Shown piece by piece: positions 51,448 through 60,909 of a stretch of DNA of 64,000 nt; the first letter of the stretch is position 1, and every line of letters begins with the position of its first letter. Both the position numbers and the translations under genes were made by a program. The stretch spans positions 2,110,357 through 2,174,356 of the forward strand of contig NZ_JAKELO010000002.1 in NCBI RefSeq assembly GCF_028912405.1, in the 5' to 3' direction. Source of the DNA: Methanogenium marinum (GTDB taxonomy: Archaea; Halobacteriota; Methanomicrobia; Methanomicrobiales; Methanomicrobiaceae). The notes beneath the pieces were generated by a model. That model was not told the origin of the DNA. It made no database searches and saw only the letters and a program-made list of their open reading frames with translations.

Positions 51448-54225
51448 GTGCAATCATTTGATATGAAAAACTTTGAACAAAAATACGGGAAAATCTGGCG
51501 GTCGCAATTTGAATCAGACCCCAGCGCGAAAAATAAATTCTACCTGAATGTGGCGTATCCATATCCATCCGGGGCAATGCATGTCGGGCATGGGAGGACA
51601 TACATTGTGCCTGATGTTATTGGGCGTTTCTGGAGAATGAAAGGGTATCAGGTTCTGTATCCGATGGCTTTTCACGTTACCGGATCTCCTGTTATTGGTA
51701 TATCACGGAGAATTGCAGCAGGTGACGAGAAGACAATACGGCTCTATTCTGATCTCTATCGTGTCCCCCAGGAGACGCTTGATACATTTGTTGAACCAAT
51801 GTCAATTGTTCGTCATTTCAGTCAGGAATATGAGCGGGTAATGAGTCGCTGCGGTCTCTCAATTGACTGGAGACGGCGGTTTACTACGGTGGATCCGACA
51901 TATTCTAAATTTATTGAATGGCAGTATCTGCATCTGCATGATCAAAACCGTGTGGTGCGAGGCGCTCATCCGGTGAAATACTGTATGGGATGTGACAACC
52001 CAGTCGGTGATCATGACCTCCTTGAAGGAGAACATGCAGAGATTGTCAAATATGTCCTGGTTATGTTCAGCTGGAATGAGTATGCCATTCCCTGTGCCAC
52101 GCTCAGGCCTGAGACGTCATATGGTGTGACAAATCTCTGGGTGAATCCTGATGTCATGTATCAGAAGGTACGTGTTGACGGCCAGAAATGGATTCTGTCC
52201 CCTGAAGCAACAGAAAAGATTCGTCTGCAGGATCATGATGTGATTCTGGATGGAGAAATTTCAGGTGCAGACCTCGTTGATCAGACGGTCTCCAATCCTC
52301 TGAGTGGGGACATTCAGATTTTGCCTGCAGCCTTTGTTGATCCTGATATGGCGACAGGCATTGTGATGAGTGTGCCCGCACATGCGCCATTTGACTACAT
52401 TGCCCTCCGTGACCTTCAGCAGCAGGGAAAATACCTGGACATTACTCCTGTCCCCCTGATTACGGTTGCAGGATATGGCAGATGCCCAGCCCAGGATGCT
52501 GTTGAACGCTCGGGTATCAGTAATCAGAATGATCCGGCAATGGAAGTCCTGACACAGGAAGTCTATAATGCAGAGCATTCAAAAGGCAGGATGCTTCCGG
52601 AATTCGGTGGAAAGCCGGTAAAAGAAGCCCGGGTGGAAATTTCTGAACTTATGCTTGAGCGCTACGGTTCGGCAGTGATGTTTGAGTTTGACAACAGAAA
52701 TGTCGTCTGCCGCTGCGGTACCCGTGTGTATGTGAGGATTCTGCAGGATCAGTGGTTCCTGAAATACAGTGACCCGGAATGGAAGGCGAATGTTCATAAT
52801 GACCTGAAATCCGTGACATTGGTGCCTCCTGAAGTGCGGGCAGAATTTACCCGCACTATTGACTGGCTCAATGACTGGGCATGTACGAGAAGAGTTGGAC
52901 TGGGCACCAAAGTGCCATGGGATAAAGACTGGCTGGTTGAGCCTCTGTCTGACTCGACAATGTATATGTCATATTATACCATTGCCCATAAAATCCGTGA
53001 AATCGCACCGGAACTGCTTACGCCGGATGTCTTTGAATATATCTTCCTTGGGAAAGGGGACCCGCAGGGCATTCCGCGGGAAACTCTTGATGATATCAGG
53101 CAGGAATTCCTGTACTGGTATCCATATGACTACCGTTTCTCAGCTAAAGATCTGATATCCAACCATCTGACGTTCCAGCTGTTCCACCATGATGCTCTTT
53201 TCCCTCCCGAACTGAGGCCGCAGGGAATGGTCGTCTTTGGGATGGGTCTCTTAGAAGGAGCCAAGATGTCTTCATCGAAAGGAAATGTGATTCTTCTTGA
53301 AGATGCGCTTGATGAATTTGGTGCTGACACAGTGCGGATGTTCCTTGTAGGCAGTGCTGAACCATGGCAGGACTTTGACTGGAGAAATGAACTGGTCTCG
53401 TCAGTACGGAAACAGATTGAACGGTTCTGGAACACAATCAACGAAGGCATTCAGTCCGGAGATTCCTATGATATTGATGCATGGGTCCTGTCCCGTATGC
53501 AGAAGCACATTGAGATGACGACAGACGCCCTTGAATCGTTCCAAACCCGTCAGGCACTACAGGAGGCCTACTTCAGCATTGAATCCGATCTGAAGTGGTA
53601 CCGTCGCCGTCTTCCGGAAGGTGTACGCAGCTCAGCGGTTCTCAATTCCATTGCATCTGTGTGGGTCAGAATGCTCGCGCCATTCATCCCCTATACCTGT
53701 GAGGAACTCTGGACACTGGTTGGTTCTGGCGAACCGGTTGGATTTGCGTCCTGGCCACAACCGGATTATGCCCTTGTTGACACCAATCTTGAACTATCTG
53801 AGGAACTTCTTTCCCGGACTGTGGAGGATATTGAGTCAATTATCCGCCTGATTCAGATTGACACCGCATCTATCACTCTATATGTTGCACCGGCATGGAA
53901 GTGGGACATCTTCCGTATCATAGCCTCTGCCTCTGACAGAAAGAAGGTGATGGGCGAGATCATGAAGAATGAGGAGATGAGAAACCGGGGTAAAGAAGCA
54001 ACGGATGCTGCAAAACAGATCACAAATCAGATACACCGTTTCCCGCCGGAACTGGTTTCCTCGATTGCTGCAGGTGGGCTGGACGAACATGCTGTATTCA
54101 TTGAAGTACAGGACTTCCTGCAGCGTGAGTTTGGTGTCTCAGTTTCTGTCGTTAATGCAGAAGAGAGTTCTCATCCCAAAGCACGGGCAGCACTGCCGTT
54201 TAAACCAGCAATTGTTGTGCAGTAA
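51448..54225 (+). CDS. leuS: Leucyl-tRNA synthetase
   Basis: A 925-residue archaeal/eukaryotic-type LeuRS. The HIGH motif is AYPYPSGAMHVGHGR near residue 33, the CP1 editing domain is present (about residues 150-400, with RPETSYGVTNLW), and the KMSKS motif is GAKMSSSKGNV near residue 610. A C-terminal anticodon-binding and extension region follows. The GTG start at 51448 is preceded by ggcgat. Confidence 0.96.
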   Translation: MQSFDMKNFEQKYGKIWRSQFESDPSAKNKFYLNVAYPYPSGAMHVGHGRTYIVPDVIGRFWRMKGYQVLYPMAFHVTGSPVIGISRRIAAGDEKTIRLYSDLYRVPQETLDTFVEPMSIVRHFSQEYERVMSRCGLSIDWRRRFTTVDPTYSKFIEWQYLHLHDQNRVVRGAHPVKYCMGCDNPVGDHDLLEGEHAEIVKYVLVMFSWNEYAIPCATLRPETSYGVTNLWVNPDVMYQKVRVDGQKWILSPEATEKIRLQDHDVILDGEISGADLVDQTVSNPLSGDIQILPAAFVDPDMATGIVMSVPAHAPFDYIALRDLQQQGKYLDITPVPLITVAGYGRCPAQDAVERSGISNQNDPAMEVLTQEVYNAEHSKGRMLPEFGGKPVKEARVEISELMLERYGSAVMFEFDNRNVVCRCGTRVYVRILQDQWFLKYSDPEWKANVHNDLKSVTLVPPEVRAEFTRTIDWLNDWACTRRVGLGTKVPWDKDWLVEPLSDSTMYMSYYTIAHKIREIAPELLTPDVFEYIFLGKGDPQGIPRETLDDIRQEFLYWYPYDYRFSAKDLISNHLTFQLFHHDALFPPELRPQGMVVFGMGLLEGAKMSSSKGNVILLEDALDEFGADTVRMFLVGSAEPWQDFDWRNELVSSVRKQIERFWNTINEGIQSGDSYDIDAWVLSRMQKHIEMTTDALESFQTRQALQEAYFSIESDLKWYRRRLPEGVRSSAVLNSIASVWVRMLAPFIPYTCEELWTLVGSGEPVGFASWPQPDYALVDTNLELSEELLSRTVEDIESIIRLIQIDTASITLYVAPAWKWDIFRIIASASDRKKVMGEIMKNEEMRNRGKEATDAAKQITNQIHRFPPELVSSIAAGGLDEHAVFIEVQDFLQREFGVSVSVVNAEESSHPKARAALPFKPAIVVQ

Positions 54226-54247
54226 AAAAAGGTAAAAAACAAAAAAA

Positions 54248-54595
54248 TTATGCAGATTTTTTGGCAGCCTTTTCTGCATTTTTCTTTCTTTCTTTTGTAT
54301 TATATCCGGTCACAAATTCAAGGTACTGTCGGAAGCGTCTGTTTGTATCAAGGACAATTCCATTTGCCTCTTCTTCAGTGAACCGGTCAAAAATGGACAT
54401 ATCTGAGTCAGAATCAACAATCAGTGTTTTTCCTTTTTCACCAGTGTACACTTCAAAGCGCTTGAAGGATCCATATATTATGAGATAGTGCCCCTCATTT
54501 TCCTCCGCCGTCTCACCAAAGAGTTCTGTCAGACCATCTACCATTCGTGTGGCAAATTCTTTGGTATATCCTCTTTTAATTGGATATTCCTGCAT
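54248..54595 (-). CDS. DUF5611 protein
   Basis: A 115-residue protein beginning MQEYPIKRGYTKEFATRMVDGL. It has a helical N-terminus, a beta-rich centre (HYLIIYGSFKRFEVYTGEKGKTLIVDS) and a Lys-rich tail. The family is small, archaeal and uncharacterised. ATG 54595 is favoured because a TATA-like cataatat (54616-54623) would place the transcript start at or just before it, giving a leaderless mRNA. A TTG start at 54652 is less likely. The 3' end lies 22 bases from the convergent leuS stop. Confidence 0.75.
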   Translation of the reverse strand: MQEYPIKRGYTKEFATRMVDGLTELFGETAEENEGHYLIIYGSFKRFEVYTGEKGKTLIVDSDSDMSIFDRFTEEEANGIVLDTNRRFRQYLEFVTGYNTKERKKNAEKAAKKSA

Positions 54596-54751
54596 ACCAG
54601 ATGTATCGACGTCAGATATTATGATTGTTGGTCTTGATCTATGTGTGATCAATTCGGATCTTGGATGACTTGCACTATTTTCCGACGGAAATCCTTTTTA
54701 TACCTTTGTCTACTCATTAGCATTGTATAGGTATCAAGGACGGTGATGAAG

Positions 54752-55468
54752 ATGGAGGATATAAGAATAATTTCCAGTGACCCGCATGGGGAGGACCTTG
54801 TTGTACTGCTGGGGTTCCCGGGCAGTGGACTTGTCGGGAGTATTGCACTTGCCCATATGATCGATGAACTGGAGTTTGAACATATAGGAAATATCACCAG
54901 CAAATATTTCCCCCCGCTTGCGATGATGGTCGACGGAATTGTCAATGCTCCGATGCGAATATTTCAGAAAGATCAGTATGTTCTCATCGTTTCTGATGTC
55001 CCAATCCATCCGGCTATTTGCTATGAAGTAGGAAATGGTATTCTGGAATGGCTTTCTCCCTTTCCGGTGAGTAAAGTAGTGGTTGTGGCAGGGATTGTAA
55101 CAAATGATGTTGAAAAACGGGTATTTGGGGTTGCAACAGAGAAATCCGGTCTTGAACTGATCCGTGAAAAAACAGAGATTCTGCCGATGGGAAGTATAAC
55201 AGGAATTGCAGGGACCGTCCTTACTGAATGTAAAGTAAATGGTTTACTGGCAATAGGACTTATGGGAGAATCGGTAAATGCCCCTGATCCACGCGCTGCT
55301 GCTGCCGTTATGAAAGTTCTGAATGAACTGTTTGCATTTAATGTGAGCATTGATCCACTGATTGAACAGGCGACGGAAATTGAAGCGTCTCTGCAGCAGA
55401 TGGCCGAACAGGTTGAGCAGGCTGAGCAGCAACCGGTGAAAAAAGAACACCTTCCGATGTATGGGTGA
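54752..55468 (+). CDS. PAC2-family protein (proteasome assembly chaperone-like)
   Basis: A 238-residue PAC2/PbaB-like protein with LVVLLGFPGSGLVGSIALAHMID near the N-terminus, and a Glu/Gln-rich C-terminal tail ending KKEHLPMYG. Such a tail end, hydrophobic-Tyr-X, resembles the HbYX-type motif used to dock on 20S proteasome (here MYG). It may help proteasome assembly or act as an ATP-independent activator. ATG 54752 follows ggtgat; an upstream ATG (54746) is less well placed. Confidence 0.87.
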   Translation: MEDIRIISSDPHGEDLVVLLGFPGSGLVGSIALAHMIDELEFEHIGNITSKYFPPLAMMVDGIVNAPMRIFQKDQYVLIVSDVPIHPAICYEVGNGILEWLSPFPVSKVVVVAGIVTNDVEKRVFGVATEKSGLELIREKTEILPMGSITGIAGTVLTECKVNGLLAIGLMGESVNAPDPRAAAAVMKVLNELFAFNVSIDPLIEQATEIEASLQQMAEQVEQAEQQPVKKEHLPMYG

Positions 55469-55471
55469 TTT

Positions 55472-55879
55472 ATGATGGATTGTACGCTTAAGTGTATTGC
55501 ACTCACCGGAATTGGACCACATGTCATTGAAGAACTGAAGAAAGGGAAGCCACGCACACTGGAACTTCAGAGTGCACATAATCTGATATCTCTTACCGTT
55601 GTGTCGCCCGGTGATGTTATGTTACTGACATCGGTTGATCTGGATGATTTTACTGCCGGGGACCGTGGAATTGTTGTGCAGGTTATCTCACTGACGATAA
55701 ATATGAAGAGGCTCGTTGAATATACGGCGCCCTATCATTATGAAGAGCGTGAGAGGATGTCTGCACGGATTCAGGTGCGATATCTGAATGGTGCGATGGC
55801 AAAATCCGTGGATGGGAATGGATGGGGGGAGCCCACATTTGCAGAAGTAATCCGTCCTTCATGTTATCGTGCCGGATAA
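55472..55879 (+). CDS. DUF473 protein
   Basis: A 135-residue archaeal protein with IALTGIGPHVIEELKK, LELQSAHNLISL, GDVMLLT and the ending YHYEERERMSARIQVRYL, which matches my recollection of DUF473. Function unknown. It lies 3 bases after the PAC2 gene, so a shared transcript is likely. Confidence 0.75.
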   Translation: MMDCTLKCIALTGIGPHVIEELKKGKPRTLELQSAHNLISLTVVSPGDVMLLTSVDLDDFTAGDRGIVVQVISLTINMKRLVEYTAPYHYEERERMSARIQVRYLNGAMAKSVDGNGWGEPTFAEVIRPSCYRAG

Positions 55880-55895
55880 TATCAATTCCATACAT

Positions 55896-55903
55896 TTTAT
55901 TAT
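55896..55903 (+). promoter_or_regulatory. Possible TATA box for tRNA-Arg
   Basis: The string tttattat is centred about 37 bases before the mature tRNA 5' end, the usual range for tRNA genes with a short leader. Confidence 0.35.
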
Positions 55904-55936
55904 CCCTGAATGCAACCTTATTACGCAGGATGAGTT

Positions 55937-56011
55937 GGGCCTGTGGCTTAGCCTGGATATAGCGCCGGGCTTCTAACCCGGATGTCGGGGGTTCGAATCC
56001 CTCCAGGCCCG
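55937..56011 (+). tRNA. tRNA-Arg (anticodon TCT)
   Basis: A 75-base cloverleaf. The acceptor stem gggcctg pairs with caggccc and the discriminator is g. The anticodon stem ccggg/cccgg holds loop cttctaa with TCT. The T arm is gggggttcgaatccctc. No intron, and no encoded CCA. Confidence 0.95.
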
Positions 56012-56589
56012 TATTTATTTGTCTCATGTTTCCTTTTTGAACTGTCAGATTGTTTATTATTCTGATTATTGTGGGTTTTTGTCGTTCATTTTCGAAAAAG
56101 GGGTATTTTTCTTCTGGTCAGTGCTCCCCTCGCAGTGGATGATTACGATTTTTTGGGATTTTTTCACTAAGGAGCCTGTTCTGCAATGTTGGTGATGTGG
56201 GATACTGTTTCTCCCCTCCTTTATTTTGTAACCCTCTGTGTCCACCCTCTTTGTCCCCCTGTGTTTGGGAATTAGGGGGTGAAATGGACGTATTTTTTGC
56301 TCATTCTTACTGGTGGAAAAATACGGCTGCAATGCCTTTTATTTGGTGGAAATACGGCTGATTGCAGACTAATAAGCGGTCGCTATTGGCAGGTATTTTG
56401 GGAGGATGTATTGGCTGTCTTAACTGAGAACTGCCCACGCAGGGCTTCTGTGTGGATGCTGATTTTCGGGGCAAATATTCGCCGGATATACCATTTGAAC
56501 GTAATTATGCTGTTTATTTCTGGGCTTTGCTCATGTGGCGGGAGTCGTGAATTGATTAAAAAAAAAGAAAATTTCACTCTGAAAAAAAG
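56012..56589. other. Non-coding stretch after tRNA-Arg
   Basis: No supported gene. Open frames of 88-104 codons here have no ribosome sites and no recognisable protein pattern. A short direct repeat occurs: tggtggaaaaatacggctg (56311-56329) and tggtggaaatacggctg (56345-56361). Poly-A and T runs lie near 56558-56590 at the metG 3' end. It could be the residue of an integrated element or an unrecognised RNA. Confidence 0.4.
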
Positions 56590-58617
56590 TTAAAGAATTT
56601 TTGTTCCGGGAAGAACGTCCTCATTCGGAATCAGGAGTGCTGCATTATCTCCTGCCGCAAGGATCATGCCATCGCTCTCTACACCGAAGAGTTTTGCTTT
56701 CTTCAGATTTGTTACAACAACAACAGACTTTCCAATCAGTTCTTCTGGAGTGTAATACTGGGAAATCCCACTGACAATCTGGCGTTCTTCATCCCCAAGA
56801 GTCACCTGGATTTTGAGAAGTTTCTTTGACCCGTCTATTTTTTCTGCGGCGAGAATTTTTGCAACTTTCATCTCAACGCGTGCAAATTCATCGATGGTTA
56901 TACGTTCTTCTGTTGGTATTTCAGTATTTCCAGTATTTTTGCTCATTTCGGTATTTTCGCTCATTTCTGCTTCCTCTATTCTGATTTTCATAATTCCATT
57001 CAGTTTATCTCGTGTTTCGTCTTCGATTTTTGCAAATAGAATGGAAGGTTTTGGGAGATTATTGTGTGCAAATCCTTCTGTTGATTCTGCAATAGTGTGC
57101 GTTGCAACACTGTCGGTATATCCCAGCATCTCCCATGCTTTCTGTGCTTCTTCCGGAAGGAGTGCATCAAAAAGAAGATTACATGCCTTTGCAATCTGCA
57201 GACAGTTAAGAATCACTGCTTCTGCTTCCTGCCTGTTTTCTTTTATGAGTTTCCATGGTGCATTATTCTGGATATAGGAGTTGCCGAATGATGCAAGTGC
57301 CATCATCTCATCGATTGCATTTTTAAACTCATACCGTTCCATTTCTGTTTGGACAATGTCCAGGGTTGCCTGAATTCTTTCACAAATTTCAGGTGCAGGC
57401 TTTCCTTCAGGAATGCCTCCCAGTTTGTTTGCAGCAAAATGCAGTGTCCGGTACAGGAAATTGCCCAGAGTATCTACCAGTTCATTATTGATCCGCTGCT
57501 GGAATACATCCCATGAAAAGTTGAGTTCTTTGGTGTGCGATGTATAGGCAAGTAGATAATATCGGAGATAATCTGCAGGAAGTCCCTGATCAAGGTAATC
57601 GTCATTTGTCCAGATCACATATCCCCGTGACTTGGAAAAGGTCTTGTCATTGATTTTGACCATGCCACTTGCTACCACTGCGTTTGGTGTTGCATACCCG
57701 GCCCCCTTCAGAATCGCCGGCCAGAAGACACAGTGGTGGTATATGATATCCTGTCCGATAAAATGGGTGATTGGCTGGCTACCCCGCCAGAACTGTTCCC
57801 AGTCGCCATTGTTCTGTTCTGCCCACTCTTCGGTGAATGCCATATATCCAATCGGTGCATCGACCCAGACATAGACTACCAGATCTTCGTTGCCGGGGAA
57901 TTTCACGCCCCAGTCAAGCGTTCGTGTGATACACCAGTCATGCAGTCCTTCTTTGAGCCACCCGATTGCATAATTCCGTGCATTTGTTGTGCCGCCCAGA
58001 CTGGGAAGATATTCCTGCAGGAATTCGCTGAAATCACCGAGTTTGAAGAAGTAATGCTCCTGTTCTCTCTGTTCAGCTTTTTCTCCACATATTTTGCAGA
58101 CAGGATCTTTGATTTCACCTGGTTCAAGGTGTTTGCCACATCCCTGGTCACATTCGTCTCCACGTGCACGGGTACCACAGTGTGGACAGACGCCTTCCAC
58201 ATACCTGTCGGGAAGAAACATCTGACAGTGAGGACAGTAACTTTGACTTATCGTTTTTTGGTAGACATGTCCATTGTCAATGAGTGACTGGACAATCTTG
58301 CGCGTCCGCTGGTGATTCGTTGGGTCATCTGTCATTCCAAACCGGTCAAAAACGACATTCATTCGTTTAAATGTCGAATCAAAGTGGTTATGGTAAAGTT
58401 CTGAAATTTCACGGGGGGTCTTGCCACTTTGGTCGGCAGAGATGACAATAGGAGTTCCGTGATTATCTGAACCACATATAAAAAGGGCCTCTTTTCCAGA
58501 ATGGCGGAGATAGCGGACATAAAAGTCCGCGGGAACATATGTACGCAGGTGCCCGATATGGCAGTGCCCGTTAGTGTACGGAAGTCCGCATGTTACCAGC
58601 AGAGGTGAATCACTCAT
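56590..58617 (-). CDS. metG: Methionyl-tRNA synthetase
   Basis: A 675-residue MetRS. The HIGH motif is PYTNGHCHIGHLRTY at residues 13-27, the zinc knuckles are CPHC...CPHC and CDQGC...CKIC (about residues 127-175), and the KMSKS variant is KTFSKSRG near residue 330. A fused C-terminal EMAP/Arc1-like tRNA-binding domain (about residues 570-675) aids dimerisation and tRNA binding. A linker near 550-570 repeats short MSENTE/MSKNTG units. The TATA box at 58640-58650 suggests a nearly leaderless mRNA. Confidence 0.96.
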   Translation of the reverse strand: MSDSPLLVTCGLPYTNGHCHIGHLRTYVPADFYVRYLRHSGKEALFICGSDNHGTPIVISADQSGKTPREISELYHNHFDSTFKRMNVVFDRFGMTDDPTNHQRTRKIVQSLIDNGHVYQKTISQSYCPHCQMFLPDRYVEGVCPHCGTRARGDECDQGCGKHLEPGEIKDPVCKICGEKAEQREQEHYFFKLGDFSEFLQEYLPSLGGTTNARNYAIGWLKEGLHDWCITRTLDWGVKFPGNEDLVVYVWVDAPIGYMAFTEEWAEQNNGDWEQFWRGSQPITHFIGQDIIYHHCVFWPAILKGAGYATPNAVVASGMVKINDKTFSKSRGYVIWTNDDYLDQGLPADYLRYYLLAYTSHTKELNFSWDVFQQRINNELVDTLGNFLYRTLHFAANKLGGIPEGKPAPEICERIQATLDIVQTEMERYEFKNAIDEMMALASFGNSYIQNNAPWKLIKENRQEAEAVILNCLQIAKACNLLFDALLPEEAQKAWEMLGYTDSVATHTIAESTEGFAHNNLPKPSILFAKIEDETRDKLNGIMKIRIEEAEMSENTEMSKNTGNTEIPTEERITIDEFARVEMKVAKILAAEKIDGSKKLLKIQVTLGDEERQIVSGISQYYTPEELIGKSVVVVTNLKKAKLFGVESDGMILAAGDNAALLIPNEDVLPGTKIL

Positions 58618-58639
58618 AACTAATTTTTTTGCATTTGAT

Positions 58640-58650
58640 GGTATAAATAC
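58640..58650 (-). promoter_or_regulatory. TATA box for metG
   Basis: The minus-strand reading gtatttatacc lies about 28 bases before the metG ATG, so transcription should start within a few bases of the start codon. Confidence 0.45.
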
Positions 58651-58659
58651 ATAATATCA

Positions 58660-59445
58660 ATGAATAAACGTAGAAACCTCCCGGTCTGGTCATTTGGCGG
58701 GGAAGAACCGGATCCGGATGTGCCCATTCTTGCTGCCTGGACGGGCAGGCAAAAAGGTGGGGTGTGTGATCTTCTCTCATTTAAGGTTGAAAGTTCACTA
58801 AAAGACCAGGTCGGACTTGATCGCCTGGCATATGGGGGTATGTATTATGGAGACAGGATCTGTGATTCGATTGGTGGAGTTCGTTCCGGGTTCTTGCGTG
58901 AAGAACCCTGGCTCCGTTCAGAATATCTTCTTGATGATGCTTCGCGCGCAGTTTCTCTCTCCCGAAAGGTATGGGCTGTCCTGCCGTCTCCTCTGCACCT
59001 GAAGATTGAAGATGTGGTGTTTCATGACAGAGAGGAGTATGAGGATGCTCTCTGCAGTATTTATAAATCCCTTATGCGTGAGATGCGTGATGCCGGAGTA
59101 TATGGGACTATTATTGTTGGTGATCAGTTCTCGTCTTTAGAGCGCGAACTGCTTCCCGGAAGACGGGTATTTCTCCACTCCCTTTCAGGGAGCACGCGTG
59201 CAATTTCCAAAATTCTTGAAGTCCAGAATACTCTGTCTCTTTCTGCACATCGCCTCTCTGTCATTCCGGATTTGATTAATGAATATGAGATACGTGCATT
59301 AACGGTGATTGATGGGACTGAAAAGGATTTTACCGGACTTATTTCGTATTTTGATCCGGAAGACCTGACCGCAGGTGGATTATCTTCCGGCGGCGGAAAA
59401 AAGTATTGGGACGACGTGTCTTCACACGCCTTTGTTTTGGTCTGA
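58660..59445 (+). CDS. Hypothetical protein, divergent from metG
   Basis: A 261-residue soluble protein without recognised domain. It opens with a basic, Trp-containing stretch (NKRRNLPVWSFGGEEPDPD), has SIGGVRSGFLREEPWLRSEYLLDDASRA mid-N-terminal, and a likely alpha/beta C-terminal half. No signal peptide or membrane segment. The gene is divergent from metG with a 42-base gap and convergent with the ABC transporter set. The coding frame is well supported by length, but no role can be assigned. Confidence 0.72.
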   Translation: MNKRRNLPVWSFGGEEPDPDVPILAAWTGRQKGGVCDLLSFKVESSLKDQVGLDRLAYGGMYYGDRICDSIGGVRSGFLREEPWLRSEYLLDDASRAVSLSRKVWAVLPSPLHLKIEDVVFHDREEYEDALCSIYKSLMREMRDAGVYGTIIVGDQFSSLERELLPGRRVFLHSLSGSTRAISKILEVQNTLSLSAHRLSVIPDLINEYEIRALTVIDGTEKDFTGLISYFDPEDLTAGGLSSGGGKKYWDDVSSHAFVLV

Positions 59446-59456
59446 TTCGCCAGTTT

Positions 59457-60149
59457 CTAAAGGATATCCAGCATATTCCGGCCTGACTGTGTCATTCCCG
59501 GAACGGCCACCTTTCTTTCGATGAGCATTACAGCAATTGTTGTAATTGTTACAAGAATCAGGTAGCCAATTCCGACAATCATGAATACTTCGGTAAATTC
59601 AAAATATTTTGTTGCAACCATTTTTCCTGCCCCTGTCAGTTCAATTACCGTGAGCATGTAGGCAAGGGACGAATACTTAATGAGATATATGAATTCGTTT
59701 GAAAGACCGGGAATGGCCCGTATGAGTGCCTGGGGGAGGATTATGTGCCGAACTGCCTGCATCCTGGTCATACCAAGTGCCTGTGCTGCAATAATCTGGC
59801 CCTCTTTTATAGAACTGATTGCACCCCTGATATATTCAGAGTTGTAGGCACCATTGCACATAATAAAACCAACCAGTGATGCGACAAATGCTGAAAGAGT
59901 AATTCCTATCGATGGTAACCCGAAATACAAGATAAAGAGCATCAAAAGGAGTGGTGTTCCCTTAATAAATCCGACGGCACCTTTACAGAGGAGTGAAATG
60001 GGTTTTGACCCGTAGACCCGACCGACAGCGACAAGAATTCCCAGTATGAGTCCAAATGGGGCAGTAAAGACAATTAGTTTTATAGTGACTATCATCCCTT
60101 CCATCAGGACGGGGAGGAGTATTTGGAATAAAAATTCAGCCTGATCCAT
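59457..60149 (-). CDS. Polar amino acid ABC transporter permease (HisM/GlnP type), second
   Basis: A 230-residue permease with five membrane segments and the EAA loop QALGMTRMQAVRHIILPQALIRAIPG near residue 121, which contacts the ATPase. It belongs to the HisM/GlnP family. It follows the ATPase gene by 3 bases and should pair with the other permease (60910-61593). Confidence 0.93.
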   Translation of the reverse strand: MDQAEFLFQILLPVLMEGMIVTIKLIVFTAPFGLILGILVAVGRVYGSKPISLLCKGAVGFIKGTPLLLMLFILYFGLPSIGITLSAFVASLVGFIMCNGAYNSEYIRGAISSIKEGQIIAAQALGMTRMQAVRHIILPQALIRAIPGLSNEFIYLIKYSSLAYMLTVIELTGAGKMVATKYFEFTEVFMIVGIGYLILVTITTIAVMLIERKVAVPGMTQSGRNMLDIL

Positions 60150-60152
60150 CGT

Positions 60153-60908
60153 TCAATCACCGTTGATTTGGTCAAACTGACCAATGAAATTTTTACAGCG
60201 TTCAAACTTTGTGTCACTCATGAGTTCTTCCGGCGATCCCTGTTCTTTTATTTCACCGTGTTCCATGAACATGATACGGTTTGCAACAGAACAGGCAAAT
60301 CCCATCTCATGAGTTACAACAAGCATTGTCATCCCTGCAAGTGCCAGCTTCTTCATGACTTCAAGAACTTCCCGTGTTAATTCAGGATCCAGTGCTGAAG
60401 TGGGTTCATCAAAGAGGATAACATCGGGATCCATTGCAAGGGCACGGGCGATTGATACCCGCTGTGCCTGTCCTCCGGAGAGTTCTGCCGGGTAGTGTTC
60501 TGCCCACTCTTCCATTCCCACCTGTCTGAGTTCTTCGAGTGCTTTTTCCCGTGCCTCTTTTGGCTTCATCCCCCTGACTTTGATGAGTGCAATTTCTACA
60601 TTTCGTATCGCTGTCAGGTGGTCAAAAAGGAAAAAATTCTGGAAGACCATTCCGATTTTTTGTCTGAAATGATTTATATTTTTACCTGAATTCGTGACTT
60701 CCGCATCTCCAAGCCACACGGATCCCTGATCCGGCTGAGTAAGGAGGTTGATGCAGCGCAGGAGGGTACTTTTTCCTGTACCGGAAGGGCCGATGAAACA
60801 GATGGTCTCCCCTTTTTTCACTTCAAATGATACTCCCTTTAAGACCTCTAAATCACCAAAGGATTTGTGAATATTTTTAACTTTGAGTATTGTCTCGTTA
60901 TTTTCCAT
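60153..60908 (-). CDS. Polar amino acid ABC transporter ATP-binding protein (GlnQ type)
   Basis: A 251-residue ATPase: Walker [14 protein letters not shown] near residue 37, Q-loop, signature [15 protein letters not shown] near residue 143, Walker [15 protein letters not shown] near residue 164, and switch His VTHEMG. It energises uptake through the two permeases. The order in the operon is binding protein, permease, ATPase, permease. Confidence 0.95.
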   Translation of the reverse strand: MENNETILKVKNIHKSFGDLEVLKGVSFEVKKGETICFIGPSGTGKSTLLRCINLLTQPDQGSVWLGDAEVTNSGKNINHFRQKIGMVFQNFFLFDHLTAIRNVEIALIKVRGMKPKEAREKALEELRQVGMEEWAEHYPAELSGGQAQRVSIARALAMDPDVILFDEPTSALDPELTREVLEVMKKLALAGMTMLVVTHEMGFACSVANRIMFMEHGEIKEQGSPEELMSDTKFERCKNFIGQFDQINGD

Positions 60909-60909
60909 A

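Noticed and set aside
55937..56589. Integrated element bounded by a duplicated tRNA-Arg end
   Set aside because: I found no second copy of the tRNA 3' end and no integrase gene, so an attachment site is not supported.
56279..56593. A 104-codon frame after tRNA-Arg
   Set aside because: No ribosome site, unusual composition, ends in poly-Lys codons from an A-run that is part of the metG 3' region; no recognisable family.
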